64,000 nucleotides of DNA from positions 1 to 64,000 of the forward strand of contig JAJRTS010000020.1 of the NCBI GenBank assembly GCA_024278175.1, in the 5' to 3' direction. The first letter of the stretch is position 1. The number at the start of each line of letters is the position of its first letter. The DNA is from Gemmatimonadales bacterium. Its GTDB lineage: Bacteria; Gemmatimonadota; Glassbacteria; GWA2-58-10. Made by a program: the position numbers and the translations under genes. The notes beneath the pieces were generated by a model. It ran no database searches. It was not told the origin of the DNA and saw only the letters and a list, made by a program, of their open reading frames with translations. Shown here piece after piece: positions 8,780 to 16,352 of the stretch.

Positions 8780-10240
8780 ATGAAGATTATTGGTTGTGCA
8801 TTTTTGGCGCTGACAGTTCTTGCTTCCTTCGCCCACGCGCTAACTGTTGAGCGGGCACGGGCTTTCGTCCGTGCCGTGGCCGGGGAAAGCGACAGCCTGG
8901 CGGAGTTCCATCACCCCGATGAGCTGGCCCTGTCCCGCAGGCTCGGGATCGAGTACGAGGGTGTCCGGCACAAATTCATGCTGGGCTACGACCTGACCGC
9001 CGCGCAAAAGCACCGGGTGCTGGCCTCCGCTGCGGCCTGGAGCGTGGAGGTTTCGGACGAGCGGGACGGCTGGGCCGTGGCGCGCCTGAGTCTTGGCCCG
9101 GTGGAGCGGGCATTCTATTTCAAGGACGGCTGGTTCGTTACGCCGGTGCGCTATTTCACCCGCGAATTCACTCGTCACCAGAGCCGCTTTTTCACGATCC
9201 TGATCGAGGACCCGGCCACGTTCCACCCCTCGGCCGCCGAGGCGCTCGACATGTTCGTGCTCCAGGCGGCCGCGCGACTGGAGCTGTCCCCGGACAAGCT
9301 GGAACTGCTGGAACGGGAGAAAATAGTCTACGTCCTGTGCAAAAGCCCGGAGTCTATCGAGCGGCTTACAGGCTACGCTATCCGCGGGATGGGCGTGGTC
9401 AGCCACGATTACGTGTTGACCACGTTCAGCGACCACTACCACGAAGTAGCCCACCTGCTGGCCGCACTCAAACTGGAGTCTGCCCTGCCGGTGACCCATC
9501 CCCTGCTGCGCGAGGGCCTGGCAGTGGCCCTGGGCGGGCGTGGCGGCCGCGATACGCCGGTGATGCTCGACGTGGGCTGCTTCCTGTTCCGCTCATCGCT
9601 GGTGGAGCTCGATTCGCTGCTCGGCGAGCGGGCGTATCTGGAGGAGGCGGTCAGTTTTTCCTATCCGGCCTCGGGACTCTATGTCCGCTTCCTGCTGGAG
9701 GAGCTGGGAGTGGAGCGTTTTCTGGCGCTGTATCGCCGCTACAGCCACCCCCAGCGCGATTCGGTTAGCTGCGTGATCGCCCGGGACAGCCTGCCGGATG
9801 AACAGGTATGGCGCGGCTGGCTGGACAACTGGCGGCAGTTCGAGGCGGTGACGCCGCTGGAGGCGATCCCGGCAAACGGCAGCGAGATAGTAACGCTGGA
9901 CGGGGCCAGAGTCTGGGATTGCGGGGACAGGTATTGTTTCAGCCTTTCACGGGAGCTGACTTTTGGCCCACGGGAACCATCGGCGGGCTACGTGAGCAGC
10001 CGGTTCAGGGAGCTGCATCCGGAGCTGAACTATAACGGCTGCCGCTATCTGGTTTCTGTCCGCGATGGCGAGATCGGGATCTACGACCTGTACCTGAACA
10101 CCCTGCTGGCCAACCGGGCGCCCGCGTTCAGCTATCCGCCGTCGGAGCGGGCTGATTCCTCCGGCCCGGTTATCTTCAGCGTGGACAAGGCGCTGTTTGA
10201 CGTAGCTCTGGAGGAGTTGAAACCGGGCCTGCTGGAGTGA
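8780..10240 (+). CDS. Secreted gluzincin-like zinc metallopeptidase candidate
   Basis: This 486-residue protein has a signal peptide (IIGCAFLALTVLASFAHA, cleavage near residue 20). A HEVAH motif (His221, Glu222, His225) is followed 20 residues later by Glu245 in LLREGLAVALGG, the HExxH...E arrangement of gluzincin-type zinc peptidases (MA clan). No specific family is recognised, and the rest of the chain has no obvious domain. If active it would work in the periplasm or outside the cell. The start at 8780 is set by the signal peptide; no clear ribosome binding site precedes it. The gene is monocistronic, between the MITE-like element and a convergent glycosyltransferase gene. Confidence 0.55.
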   Translation: MKIIGCAFLALTVLASFAHALTVERARAFVRAVAGESDSLAEFHHPDELALSRRLGIEYEGVRHKFMLGYDLTAAQKHRVLASAAAWSVEVSDERDGWAVARLSLGPVERAFYFKDGWFVTPVRYFTREFTRHQSRFFTILIEDPATFHPSAAEALDMFVLQAAARLELSPDKLELLEREKIVYVLCKSPESIERLTGYAIRGMGVVSHDYVLTTFSDHYHEVAHLLAALKLESALPVTHPLLREGLAVALGGRGGRDTPVMLDVGCFLFRSSLVELDSLLGERAYLEEAVSFSYPASGLYVRFLLEELGVERFLALYRRYSHPQRDSVSCVIARDSLPDEQVWRGWLDNWRQFEAVTPLEAIPANGSEIVTLDGARVWDCGDRYCFSLSRELTFGPREPSAGYVSSRFRELHPELNYNGCRYLVSVRDGEIGIYDLYLNTLLANRAPAFSYPPSERADSSGPVIFSVDKALFDVALEELKPGLLE

Positions 10241-10283
10241 TTTTTGCCGCCGCCGCCCCACCGGTGTTGAGCCGATCAAAAGA

Positions 10284-10329
10284 AGCGAGAGGGGAAGAAC
10301 CTTTTGAAAAAGGTTCTTCCCCCTCTCGC
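10284..10329. terminator. Long hairpin between convergent genes, probable bidirectional terminator
   Basis: The arms around gcgagaggggaagaacctt (10284 on) and aaggttcttccccctctcgc (10310-10329) pair almost perfectly over about 19 bases with a short A-rich loop. It sits in the 126-base gap between the convergent gluzincin-like and glycosyltransferase genes. The T-rich stretch on the + side is displaced by about 10 bases, so termination efficiency is uncertain. Confidence 0.65.
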
Positions 10330-10366
10330 GCTCTCCCCTTTTCCCAAATTTTTTGCCGGGAAGGCG

Positions 10367-11596
10367 TTAGTGCTGCCTGGCAACATACCCACCGCCCACC
10401 AGTTCGAGGATTATTTTACGGTATTTTCCCGCCACTGTTTCCAGCCGGTACTCTTTTTCGATTTTTTTGCGCGCCCGCCGGCCCAGCAGGCCGCGAAGTT
10501 CCCCGGAGCCCGCCAGGCTGCCGATAGCCGCCGCCAGTACCTCGTGGTTGTCGGGGATAAACAGCAGACCGGCGGTCTCATCGCCATCGAGGCTCAGTAC
10601 GCGGTCGGTGATCCCCTCCAGCCGCGCGGCCACGCAGGCAAGGCCGCAGCTCATCGCTTCCAGCAGCGCGTTGGGCAGGCCCTCGCGCACCGAGGGCATC
10701 ACGAAAATATCCGCCGCACGCAACCAGTCCTGGGGGTTGGCTACCCTGCCGGGCGCGGTCAGCTCTCCGGGACGTTTCGGGTTTTCGGCCGCGGTCCGCA
10801 CGGCGGCCGCCACGCGCTCGTCCACCTCGTATGCTCCCGGACGGTTCTCGCCCACCAGCCACAGATGCACCTGTCCGCCCGCGCTTTCGAGCCTGCTCCA
10901 GACACGGGCCAGCAAGTCCAGCCGTTTGTCGATTGAGAAATGCCCCAGGCTTACCAGCGCCAGCCCGTCGAGCGGCAGGCCGAGTTTTGCGCGCAGCTCG
11001 CGCTTTTTGTCCTCATCGGCCGGGCAAAACCGGACAGTATCGACTCCGTTTGGCAGTTCGCGGAGTTTTTCGGCCCGCAGCGATGAGCTCCGGCAGGCGC
11101 GGGCGAGCGCTGACGAGGGCGCAAGATACAGATCGGCCCCGCGGTAGAACAACCATCGCAAGCCACCGCTTTTTTGCACGCTGGGCGGGTCGTCCTCGCC
11201 CAGGCTGCTCAGCTTGACTATTATCTTTTTCCCCAGCAGAGTGCCCAGCATGACAAAAAGATAGCTTTTGCGGCTTAACCCGTGAAGATGGACAACATCG
11301 GCGCGGGAGATTGCCCGGACCAGCTCCCACAGCCGGGGCAGCCAGCAGGCGAGCACGGTAAAAAACCCGCCGGCGGGCAGACGGGTAACCCTTACCCCGT
11401 CCTCGTCAGAGCGCGGTGGCAGGGAGCGGTACGTGGCGGTGGTTAACACGCTGAACCCGATCTCCCGGCCCGCGGCGGCCCGCAGCAACTCACGGCATTG
11501 CAGGCCCGCCCCGGAAACTTCCGGATAATAGGCCCCGGTAACCATCACCACGCGTATTTTTACGCCGGGGGCGGTTTTGTCTGCCGGCTCGCTCAT
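10367..11596 (-). CDS. Glycosyltransferase, GT4 family (GT-B fold)
   Basis: This 409-residue protein starts with a typical GT-B N-terminus (IRVVMVTGAYYPEVSGAG), where the glycine-rich loop binds substrate. The second Rossmann half carries SLGHFSIDKRLDLL and the EX7E-type motif EGLPNALLEAMSCGLACVAA that contacts the sugar nucleotide. It probably transfers an activated sugar during cell-surface polysaccharide or glycolipid synthesis. It is divergent from the GDP-mannose-forming gene at 11829, which could supply the donor. The start ATG at 11596 has GGAG about six bases upstream. Confidence 0.88.
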   Translation of the reverse strand: MSEPADKTAPGVKIRVVMVTGAYYPEVSGAGLQCRELLRAAAGREIGFSVLTTATYRSLPPRSDEDGVRVTRLPAGGFFTVLACWLPRLWELVRAISRADVVHLHGLSRKSYLFVMLGTLLGKKIIVKLSSLGEDDPPSVQKSGGLRWLFYRGADLYLAPSSALARACRSSSLRAEKLRELPNGVDTVRFCPADEDKKRELRAKLGLPLDGLALVSLGHFSIDKRLDLLARVWSRLESAGGQVHLWLVGENRPGAYEVDERVAAAVRTAAENPKRPGELTAPGRVANPQDWLRAADIFVMPSVREGLPNALLEAMSCGLACVAARLEGITDRVLSLDGDETAGLLFIPDNHEVLAAAIGSLAGSGELRGLLGRRARKKIEKEYRLETVAGKYRKIILELVGGGYVARQH

Positions 11597-11620
11597 TTTA
11601 CTCCAGCTTGCGGTTAAGAG

Positions 11621-11655
11621 GGGCGTTGAAAAATAATTTCAGCGCCCGTTTTTTT
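11621..11655 (+). terminator. Intrinsic terminator-like hairpin upstream of manC (possible attenuator)
   Basis: gggcgttgaaa (11621-11631) pairs with tttcagcgccc (11637-11647), with one G-U wobble, and is followed by a T run at 11649-11655. It lies in the divergent region between the GT4 gene and manC and points towards manC. It cannot therefore terminate an upstream + strand gene. Confidence 0.5.
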
Positions 11656-11828
11656 GAACGCTTTTAGTGGGCTCTGCTTAATTTGTATGCCGCGGCGCAC
11701 TTTGGCAAGGCGGCAGGGCGCTGCCCTTGCCTGCCGGGGCCGTTGTTCCTACAATTATGTATCCGAAATCAATCCGGCCGTGGGGCCGTTAAGCATGTGT
11801 GCAGGTGTAAATCGATGCGGGAGAGGTG

Positions 11829-12917
11829 ATGGCTAACGTTGCAGGTAATCCGGACCTGGTGGTGATGATCATGGCCGGAGGCGCGGGTACGCGGTTCTGG
11901 CCGATGAGTACGGAGCAGCGGCCCAAGCAGTTTCTTAACCTGTTCGGCGGCAGGAGCCTGCTCCAGCAGAGCTATGACAGGGTGGCCTCTCTGGTGGGCG
12001 ATGAGCGGATTCTGGTGATGACCAACGAGTCGCTTGCAGCCCTTGTGCGTCAGCAGTTGCCCTCGCTGCCGGCGGCCAACGTGATCGGTGAGCCGATGCG
12101 CCGCGATACAGCCGCCGCCGTGGCCCTGGCCGCCCTGCTGGTACGCAAGAGATGGGGCAACCCCGTGATGGCGGTGCTGACCGCCGACCATTTGATCCGG
12201 CCGGTGGAGCTGTTCCGCAGCGATCTGGTTTCCGCCGCCAGGGCAGCGGCGAAGCAGAGAGTGATCTATACGTTCGGGATAAAACCGACGTATCCCGCCA
12301 CCGGCTACGGCTATCTGGAAAGCGGGGGTAAGGTGGACGATGACGGCGGGATAGAACATTTTGAGCTGAAACGGTTCGTGGAAAAACCAGACGAGTCCAC
12401 GGCCGGGGACTACCTCTCCAGCGGCCGCTACTACTGGAACAGCGGAATGTTCGTCTGGAGTATCGAGACCATAACCGGTGAGCTGGAGCGCCAGTTGCCG
12501 GGGCACGTGGAATGTTTGAGCCCCGCGGTGGAGGCCGACGGGACCTCGCGCTGGAAACGGGCGCTGGCCGCTGCGTTCGAGCCGCTGGAGGCCACTTCGA
12601 TTGATTTCGGCGTGATGGAGGGCGCCCGGAAAATCAACATGCTGGCCGCGCGGTTCGAGTGGAACGACGTAGGCGGCTGGCTGGCGCTGGAAGGGTTTCT
12701 AGGTACGGATTTAGCTGGCAACGCCCATCGGGGAAAGCTGGAAACCCTGGACGCCACCGGTAACATGGTGTTCTGCGAGGACGAGAACGAGACAGTGGCC
12801 TTGATCGGAGTCGATAACCTGGTGGTGGTGCGTACGGGAGGCCGCACGCTGGTGGTGCCCAAAGAACGCGCCGAGGAGATCAAGCAACTGGTTAAGGGGC
12901 TGAAAAGCGGGAGTTGA
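11829..12917 (+). CDS. manC: Mannose-1-phosphate guanylyltransferase (GDP-mannose pyrophosphorylase)
   Basis: This 362-residue nucleotidyltransferase makes GDP-mannose from mannose-1-phosphate and GTP, the donor for mannosylation and GDP-sugar synthesis. The N-terminal signature MAGGAGTRFWPMS...RPKQFL contains the GTP-binding loop. FVEKPDESTA and WNSGMFVW are further conserved blocks, and FEWNDVGGW is near the C-terminus. Its length fits the short, single-domain enzymes without the isomerase domain seen in longer ManC/AlgA proteins. The ATG at 11829 is chosen over the GTG at 11826 because GGGAG at 11819-11823 is better spaced. Confidence 0.93.
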   Translation: MANVAGNPDLVVMIMAGGAGTRFWPMSTEQRPKQFLNLFGGRSLLQQSYDRVASLVGDERILVMTNESLAALVRQQLPSLPAANVIGEPMRRDTAAAVALAALLVRKRWGNPVMAVLTADHLIRPVELFRSDLVSAARAAAKQRVIYTFGIKPTYPATGYGYLESGGKVDDDGGIEHFELKRFVEKPDESTAGDYLSSGRYYWNSGMFVWSIETITGELERQLPGHVECLSPAVEADGTSRWKRALAAAFEPLEATSIDFGVMEGARKINMLAARFEWNDVGGWLALEGFLGTDLAGNAHRGKLETLDATGNMVFCEDENETVALIGVDNLVVVRTGGRTLVVPKERAEEIKQLVKGLKSGS

Positions 12918-13249
12918 ATTACATGGCCACTCAAAGAGTGTTGAAATAAAGAGATTCAACGCCCTATGTGAAAATTTTTGCTCGGGCAAGTTGTCAAGGG
13001 CAAGACAAGCCGTTTCTTTTGCAAATACTGCTATTTGTGTTATATCAGCAGTTACGTCGCTTCCACCAAATTTTGATCGGCATAACGGGGAACGGCCCTT
13101 GACAACCCTTATTCCCATTCTCCGTATTTTTCAACACGCTTTTAGGCACAAAAGAAGAAGTGAATTACCCCGCCTACAAGGCGGGGCATCTTAAAACAAT
13201 TCCAGCTGCTCCGGAGTTCTCTCTTGTTCTTGGTGATATTTTAGATAAT
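12918..13249. other. Non-coding stretch between manC and the insertion sequence
   Basis: No gene is supported. It contains a MITE-like unit (12990-13106). Outside this lie a wider, weaker pair, gtgttgaaa near 12940 and ttttcaacac near 13125, and a small hairpin ccccgcc-tacaa-ggcgggg at 13168-13186. The composition is more AT-rich than the flanking genes. It looks like a landing zone for mobile DNA. Confidence 0.5.
12990..13106. mobile_element. Small MITE-like element with 12-bp terminal inverted repeats
   Basis: gttgtcaagggc at 12990-13001 is mirrored perfectly by gcccttgacaac at 13095-13106. The intervening 93 bases code for nothing recognisable. A related phrase (ggcaagacaagccgtt) recurs near 56330, so part of the unit is dispersed. 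Confidence 0.5.
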
Positions 13250-13269
13250 TGGGCTATGCACTTGACTCT

Positions 13270-13297
13270 CCCACATACTATATGTAGTATATGTGGG
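13270..13297. promoter_or_regulatory. Palindrome overlapping the transposase translation start region
   Basis: cccacata (13270-13277) is mirrored by tatgtggg (13290-13297), with further partial symmetry inside. It ends directly before the ATG at 13299, so a transcript could hide the start in a hairpin. The same position could be a transposase-binding subterminal site. Confidence 0.35.
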
Positions 13298-13298
13298 T

Positions 13299-14219
13299 AT
13301 GGAAGACTATCCAAAGACAATTTTTGATTTTGAGAAGCGTTTCGCCACCGAGGAAGCCTGCCGACAATATATATTCGACCTGCGCTGGCCAGAAGGTTTT
13401 ATATGTCCCAGGTGCGGTCATCGGGAGGCGTGGGTTACCCAAAGGGGTCTTTACCGGTGTCGATATTGTGATGTTCAGACCTCGGTAACAGCGGGAACTG
13501 TTTTTCAGGATACCCGAAAGCCTTTGAGGGTTTGGTTCCGGGCGATTTGGTACGTTGTTAACCAGAAAAACGGTGTCAGCGCTTTGGGCCTCCAACGGGT
13601 TCTTGGTTTGGGGAGTTACCATACTGCTTGGACCTGGCTGCACAAATTGCGTACTGCAATGGTGCGACCAGATCGTGATCGTCTTTCTGGTACTGTAGAA
13701 ATCGACGAAACTTACATTGGTGGAAAAAGGCCCATATATCGTGGTCGCGGCGCCGCAGGTAAAGCACTGGTACTCGTTGTAGCACAAAAGGACGGCAAAA
13801 GGATCGGACGAATTCGTCTTAAGCGGGTGTTCGATGCCTCTGCGCAGAGTTTGGTAACTGCTGTGCAAGAGTTCATTGAGCCAGGCACTGTTGTCAGAAC
13901 AGACGGCTGGGCTGGATATGCAGGGCTGTCTTCTACTGGATACATCCATAGGGTAATCCGTAAAGATGCTGATATTGGAAACAACCTCTTGCCACTTGCA
14001 AATCGAGTGACCGCTTTGCTCAAGCGCTGGTTGCAGGGAACTCATCAAGGAGCAGTGCATTCATCGCACCTCGACTACTACCTGGACGAATTTACTTTTC
14101 GCTTCAACCGAAGAACATCCAGATCGCGAGGTAAGCTTTTTTACCGTTTGGTTCAGCAGGCAGTTATCATCGCTCCCGTAACCGAACAGAAAATTCATGG
14201 CGGAAAACCAATCTCTTAA
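13299..14219 (+). CDS. IS1595 family transposase (ISXO2-like DDE domain)
   Basis: This 306-residue transposase has an N-terminal zinc ribbon (CPRCGH then CRYC, residues about 36-60) typical of IS1595. The ISXO2-like catalytic domain follows, with EIDETYIGGKRP (first Asp), VRTDGWAGY (second Asp) and a C-terminal stretch SSHLDYYLDEFTFRFNRR near the last acidic residue. The gene is intact, so the element could be active. Start: ATG 13299, or GTG 13293 two codons earlier. It is flanked by perfect terminal inverted repeats. Confidence 0.93.
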   Translation: MEDYPKTIFDFEKRFATEEACRQYIFDLRWPEGFICPRCGHREAWVTQRGLYRCRYCDVQTSVTAGTVFQDTRKPLRVWFRAIWYVVNQKNGVSALGLQRVLGLGSYHTAWTWLHKLRTAMVRPDRDRLSGTVEIDETYIGGKRPIYRGRGAAGKALVLVVAQKDGKRIGRIRLKRVFDASAQSLVTAVQEFIEPGTVVRTDGWAGYAGLSSTGYIHRVIRKDADIGNNLLPLANRVTALLKRWLQGTHQGAVHSSHLDYYLDEFTFRFNRRTSRSRGKLFYRLVQQAVIIAPVTEQKIHGGKPIS

Positions 14220-14283
14220 CCACAACATATTGTGGGTACGGGAGTCAAGTGCATAGCCCATAAAAAGAATTCCGAGTACCGTT

Positions 14284-14332
14284 AGGGGCGATCGGCCGGT
14301 CGCCCACGGGCGGACACAGGGGTCCGCCCCTA
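14284..14332. repeat. Paired-hairpin dispersed repeat next to the insertion sequence
   Basis: A first near-perfect palindrome at 14286-14305 (gggcgatcgg/ccggtcgccc) is followed by gggcggac (14308-14315) and gtccgccc (14322-14329). Short GC-rich paired hairpins of this kind are a familiar dispersed intergenic repeat type in environmental genomes. It lies 24 bases outside the right end of the insertion sequence. Confidence 0.6.
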
Positions 14333-14455
14333 CAAGATATGTGATATGTTTGGGCTTGAAGTCCATTTTATCATTTATGTTTCAATTCGGGGTTGCTAAT
14401 AAATAATTTTCACAACCGGTCCGGGATTAAATCAAAGGTCTCGTATTGTAAAGAT

Positions 14456-14833
14456 TCAAACGCCCCGGCCCAAGGTAAGCCCTATCGCCAGCGAGCAGAG
14501 CCCGATAGCGTTCTGCAGCAGGATATTTGCCCCGGCGTGCAGCCAGGCGTCCTGACGCACAAGGTGGCCGGTTTCCAGGATAAACGTGCTGAACGTGGTG
14601 AACGCGCCCATGAAACCGATGAATAACGCGAGCCGCAGCCCGTGGTCAAGGTGGATTTTTTTATCCAGAACAGCCCAGAGCAGCCCGGCCAGAAAACAGC
14701 CTGCTATATTGACCGCCACGGTCCCCCAGGGAAAAGAGGTCCCAACCAGGCGCTGCACGGCTCCCGCCATGCCGTAACGGGCCAGCGTGCCCAGCGCACC
14801 GGCGAACCCTATCATCAGCACTTTCTGCATCAT
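14456..14833 (-). CDS. crcB: Fluoride channel CrcB/FluC
   Basis: This 125-residue, four-helix membrane protein forms dual-topology dimers that export fluoride. Family landmarks are GALGTLARY near the N-terminus, the central FPWGTVAVNIAGCFLAG, and GFMGAFTTFSTFILE, which contains the conserved pore-lining Phe and the TFSTF motif. A single complete copy is present. Start: ATG 14833 or 14830, with a weak AGG upstream. On the minus strand it is preceded by a terminator hairpin and a fluoride riboswitch, so expression should be induced by fluoride. Confidence 0.95.
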   Translation of the reverse strand: MMQKVLMIGFAGALGTLARYGMAGAVQRLVGTSFPWGTVAVNIAGCFLAGLLWAVLDKKIHLDHGLRLALFIGFMGAFTTFSTFILETGHLVRQDAWLHAGANILLQNAIGLCSLAIGLTLGRGV

Positions 14834-14896
14834 TTTCTTACCTGTCGCCTTTCCGTTTCGTCTGCTTCAACGAGTCATCAATATTCAGCGCTTATG

Positions 14897-14923
14897 AAAA
14901 AACGCCGCGGGGTGCGCGGCGTC
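14897..14923 (-). terminator. Intrinsic terminator of the crcB fluoride riboswitch
   Basis: On the minus strand a perfect stem (+ strand arms acgccgcg 14902-14909 and cgcggcgt 14915-14922) ends in a U tract (+ strand A run 14897-14901). It lies between the aptamer and crcB, the position expected for an expression platform acting by premature termination. Confidence 0.85.
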
Positions 14924-14982
14924 AGGATAGTCGGATTCTATACGACTCCCGGCGCCGGCTGCATTTGCTGCAAGCTGTCTGC

Positions 14983-15045
14983 GTCAGGAGTCATTAGCCC
15001 TTGTAAATATGGGCGGTTCGGCGTAAGGAGAACTCCATCTCCCGT
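14983..15045 (-). promoter_or_regulatory. Fluoride riboswitch aptamer (crcB motif)
   Basis: Read on the minus strand, the segment contains GGAGATGGAGTTCTCC, then CGCCGAACCGCCC, and then GGGCTAATGACTCCTGA. These match the conserved blocks of the crcB RNA: the G-AUGG 5' stem-loop, the CGCC-rich middle and the UAAUGA-CUCC 3' block that forms the pseudoknot. It lies about 150 bases upstream of crcB with an intrinsic terminator between, so fluoride binding should allow read-through. Family assignment is from motif recognition, not a covariance search. Confidence 0.88.
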
Positions 15046-15193
15046 ACGGTACGGCCCAAAACTAATTCAACAAACATGTTATGTCAAGCATTCCCTGCCA
15101 TCCGTCTTGACAGCGGTCTGCGTAAAGGCGATTTTGAATAATCGGTGGAACGCTTTGGAAATAAATCTTCAAGCCAGGCGGGAGGGGTATCGG

Positions 15194-16192
15194 ATGCGTT
15201 ATCGCACGTTCGGACGGATGGGCTGGAAAGTGAGTGAACTGGGATTCGGGGCCTGGGCTGTCGGTGGGGACGCGTGGGGCAGGATGGACGACGAGGTCTC
15301 GGTGCGCACGATGCACCAGGCGCTGGAGCAGGGGATCAACTTTATCGACACGGCCCAGGCCTACGGCAACGGGCACAGTGAGCGGCTGATCGGCAGGGTG
15401 CTCTCCGAGCGTTCCGGCGGCGAGCGGGTCTACGTGGCGACCAAGATTCCGCCCTGCGGCAAGCACTGGTGGGTGGACAGGGATTTCGACGATATCGGGC
15501 AGTTCTACCCCGCCGGCTACCTTCGCCAGCGAGTCGAGTTCAGCCTCAAAAACCTGGGCGTGGAGGCGGTGGACCTGATGCAGCTCCACACCTGGACAGT
15601 AGGGTTCAACAAGCACGACGAGTGGTACGAAACGCTGGAGAAACTGCGCGAGGAGGGAAAAATCCTGGCCTTCGGCATCTCGGCCAGCGAGCAGAACCCC
15701 CAGGACGTGACCCCGCTGGTGGAGCAGGGCAAGCTGGACAGCGTACAGGTGATCTACAACATTTTCGAGCAGCGTACGGCCGCAAGCGTGCTGGAACCCT
15801 GCGGGGCCAACGATGTGGGCGCGATTGTCCGCGTGCCGCTGGACGAGGGCTCGCTGACAGGCAAGTTCAACGAAAACACTCACTTTCCCAAGGGCGATTT
15901 CAGGCGCAAGTATTTCGGCGGCAGCAACATCAAGGTTACTGTCAGGCGGGTGGAGAAAATAAGACAGTGGAAGGATGAGCGCCTGCCGGATTTGAGCATG
16001 GTCGAGCTGGCGCTGCTGTTCGCGCTCAGCCACCGGGATGCCTCCACAGTGATAGTGGGCATGAAGAACCGGCAGCAACTGGAGGCCAACGTGAAGGTGG
16101 GCGGGATGGATCTGCTCGGCCCGGAAATAATCGAGGAAATGAAGCAGTTTAAATGGACCCACGACCCCTGGACTCAGGTCCTGGAGGACTGA
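15194..16192 (+). CDS. Aldo/keto reductase family oxidoreductase
   Basis: This 332-residue NADPH-dependent carbonyl reductase of unknown substrate begins MRYRTFGRMGWKVSELGFG, the usual N-terminus. It has the catalytic Asp and Tyr in FIDTAQAYGNGHSE, Lys in YVATKIPP and His in LMQLHTW, so the tetrad is complete. The start at 15194 is set by GGGAGGGG at 15180-15186. The frame stays open for about 550 bases upstream, but that stretch runs antisense through the fluoride riboswitch and crcB and is not coding. A Gly/Ala-type NADPH site is expected near the C-terminus (STVIVGMKN). Confidence 0.93.
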   Translation: MRYRTFGRMGWKVSELGFGAWAVGGDAWGRMDDEVSVRTMHQALEQGINFIDTAQAYGNGHSERLIGRVLSERSGGERVYVATKIPPCGKHWWVDRDFDDIGQFYPAGYLRQRVEFSLKNLGVEAVDLMQLHTWTVGFNKHDEWYETLEKLREEGKILAFGISASEQNPQDVTPLVEQGKLDSVQVIYNIFEQRTAASVLEPCGANDVGAIVRVPLDEGSLTGKFNENTHFPKGDFRRKYFGGSNIKVTVRRVEKIRQWKDERLPDLSMVELALLFALSHRDASTVIVGMKNRQQLEANVKVGGMDLLGPEIIEEMKQFKWTHDPWTQVLED

Positions 16193-16352
16193 GCTTGCGC
16201 CAACAGAAGCCGCTGTCGGCGCTGTTCGTCCCGCTGGCACCGCTTACCCGCGAGCCCCCGAATCCGCCCGGCTGGCGAGGGACGCTCTGCCGGCGGCTGG
16301 TATCCGCCGGGGATTTTTACAGTGACACAACCAAAGCTGTAGAGGAGTTTCA

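Larger units (their letters stand above)
13250..14260 (+). mobile_element. Complete IS1595-type insertion sequence (about 1.01 kb)
   Basis: The left end tgggctatgcacttgactc (13250-13268) is repeated inverted and perfectly at 14242-14260, giving 19-bp terminal inverted repeats around one transposase gene. Further imperfect matches extend inward. An 8-bp target duplication, usual for IS1595, was looked for: tagataat on the left against taaaaaga on the right do not match. The insertion may be old, or the flanks rearranged. Confidence 0.85.

Noticed and set aside
8620-8850. Small + strand frame of 76 codons upstream of the gluzincin-like gene
   Set aside because: Most of it lies within the MITE-like element and it overlaps the start of the next gene.
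13243-14268. Target-site duplication for the IS1595 element
   Set aside because: The flanking 8-mers (tagataat, taaaaaga) agree at too few positions to count as a duplication.
14642-15193. N-terminal extension of the aldo/keto reductase by 184 residues
   Set aside because: The extension is antisense to crcB and the fluoride riboswitch. It has no domain similarity, and the real start at 15194 has a good ribosome binding site and family-typical N-terminus.
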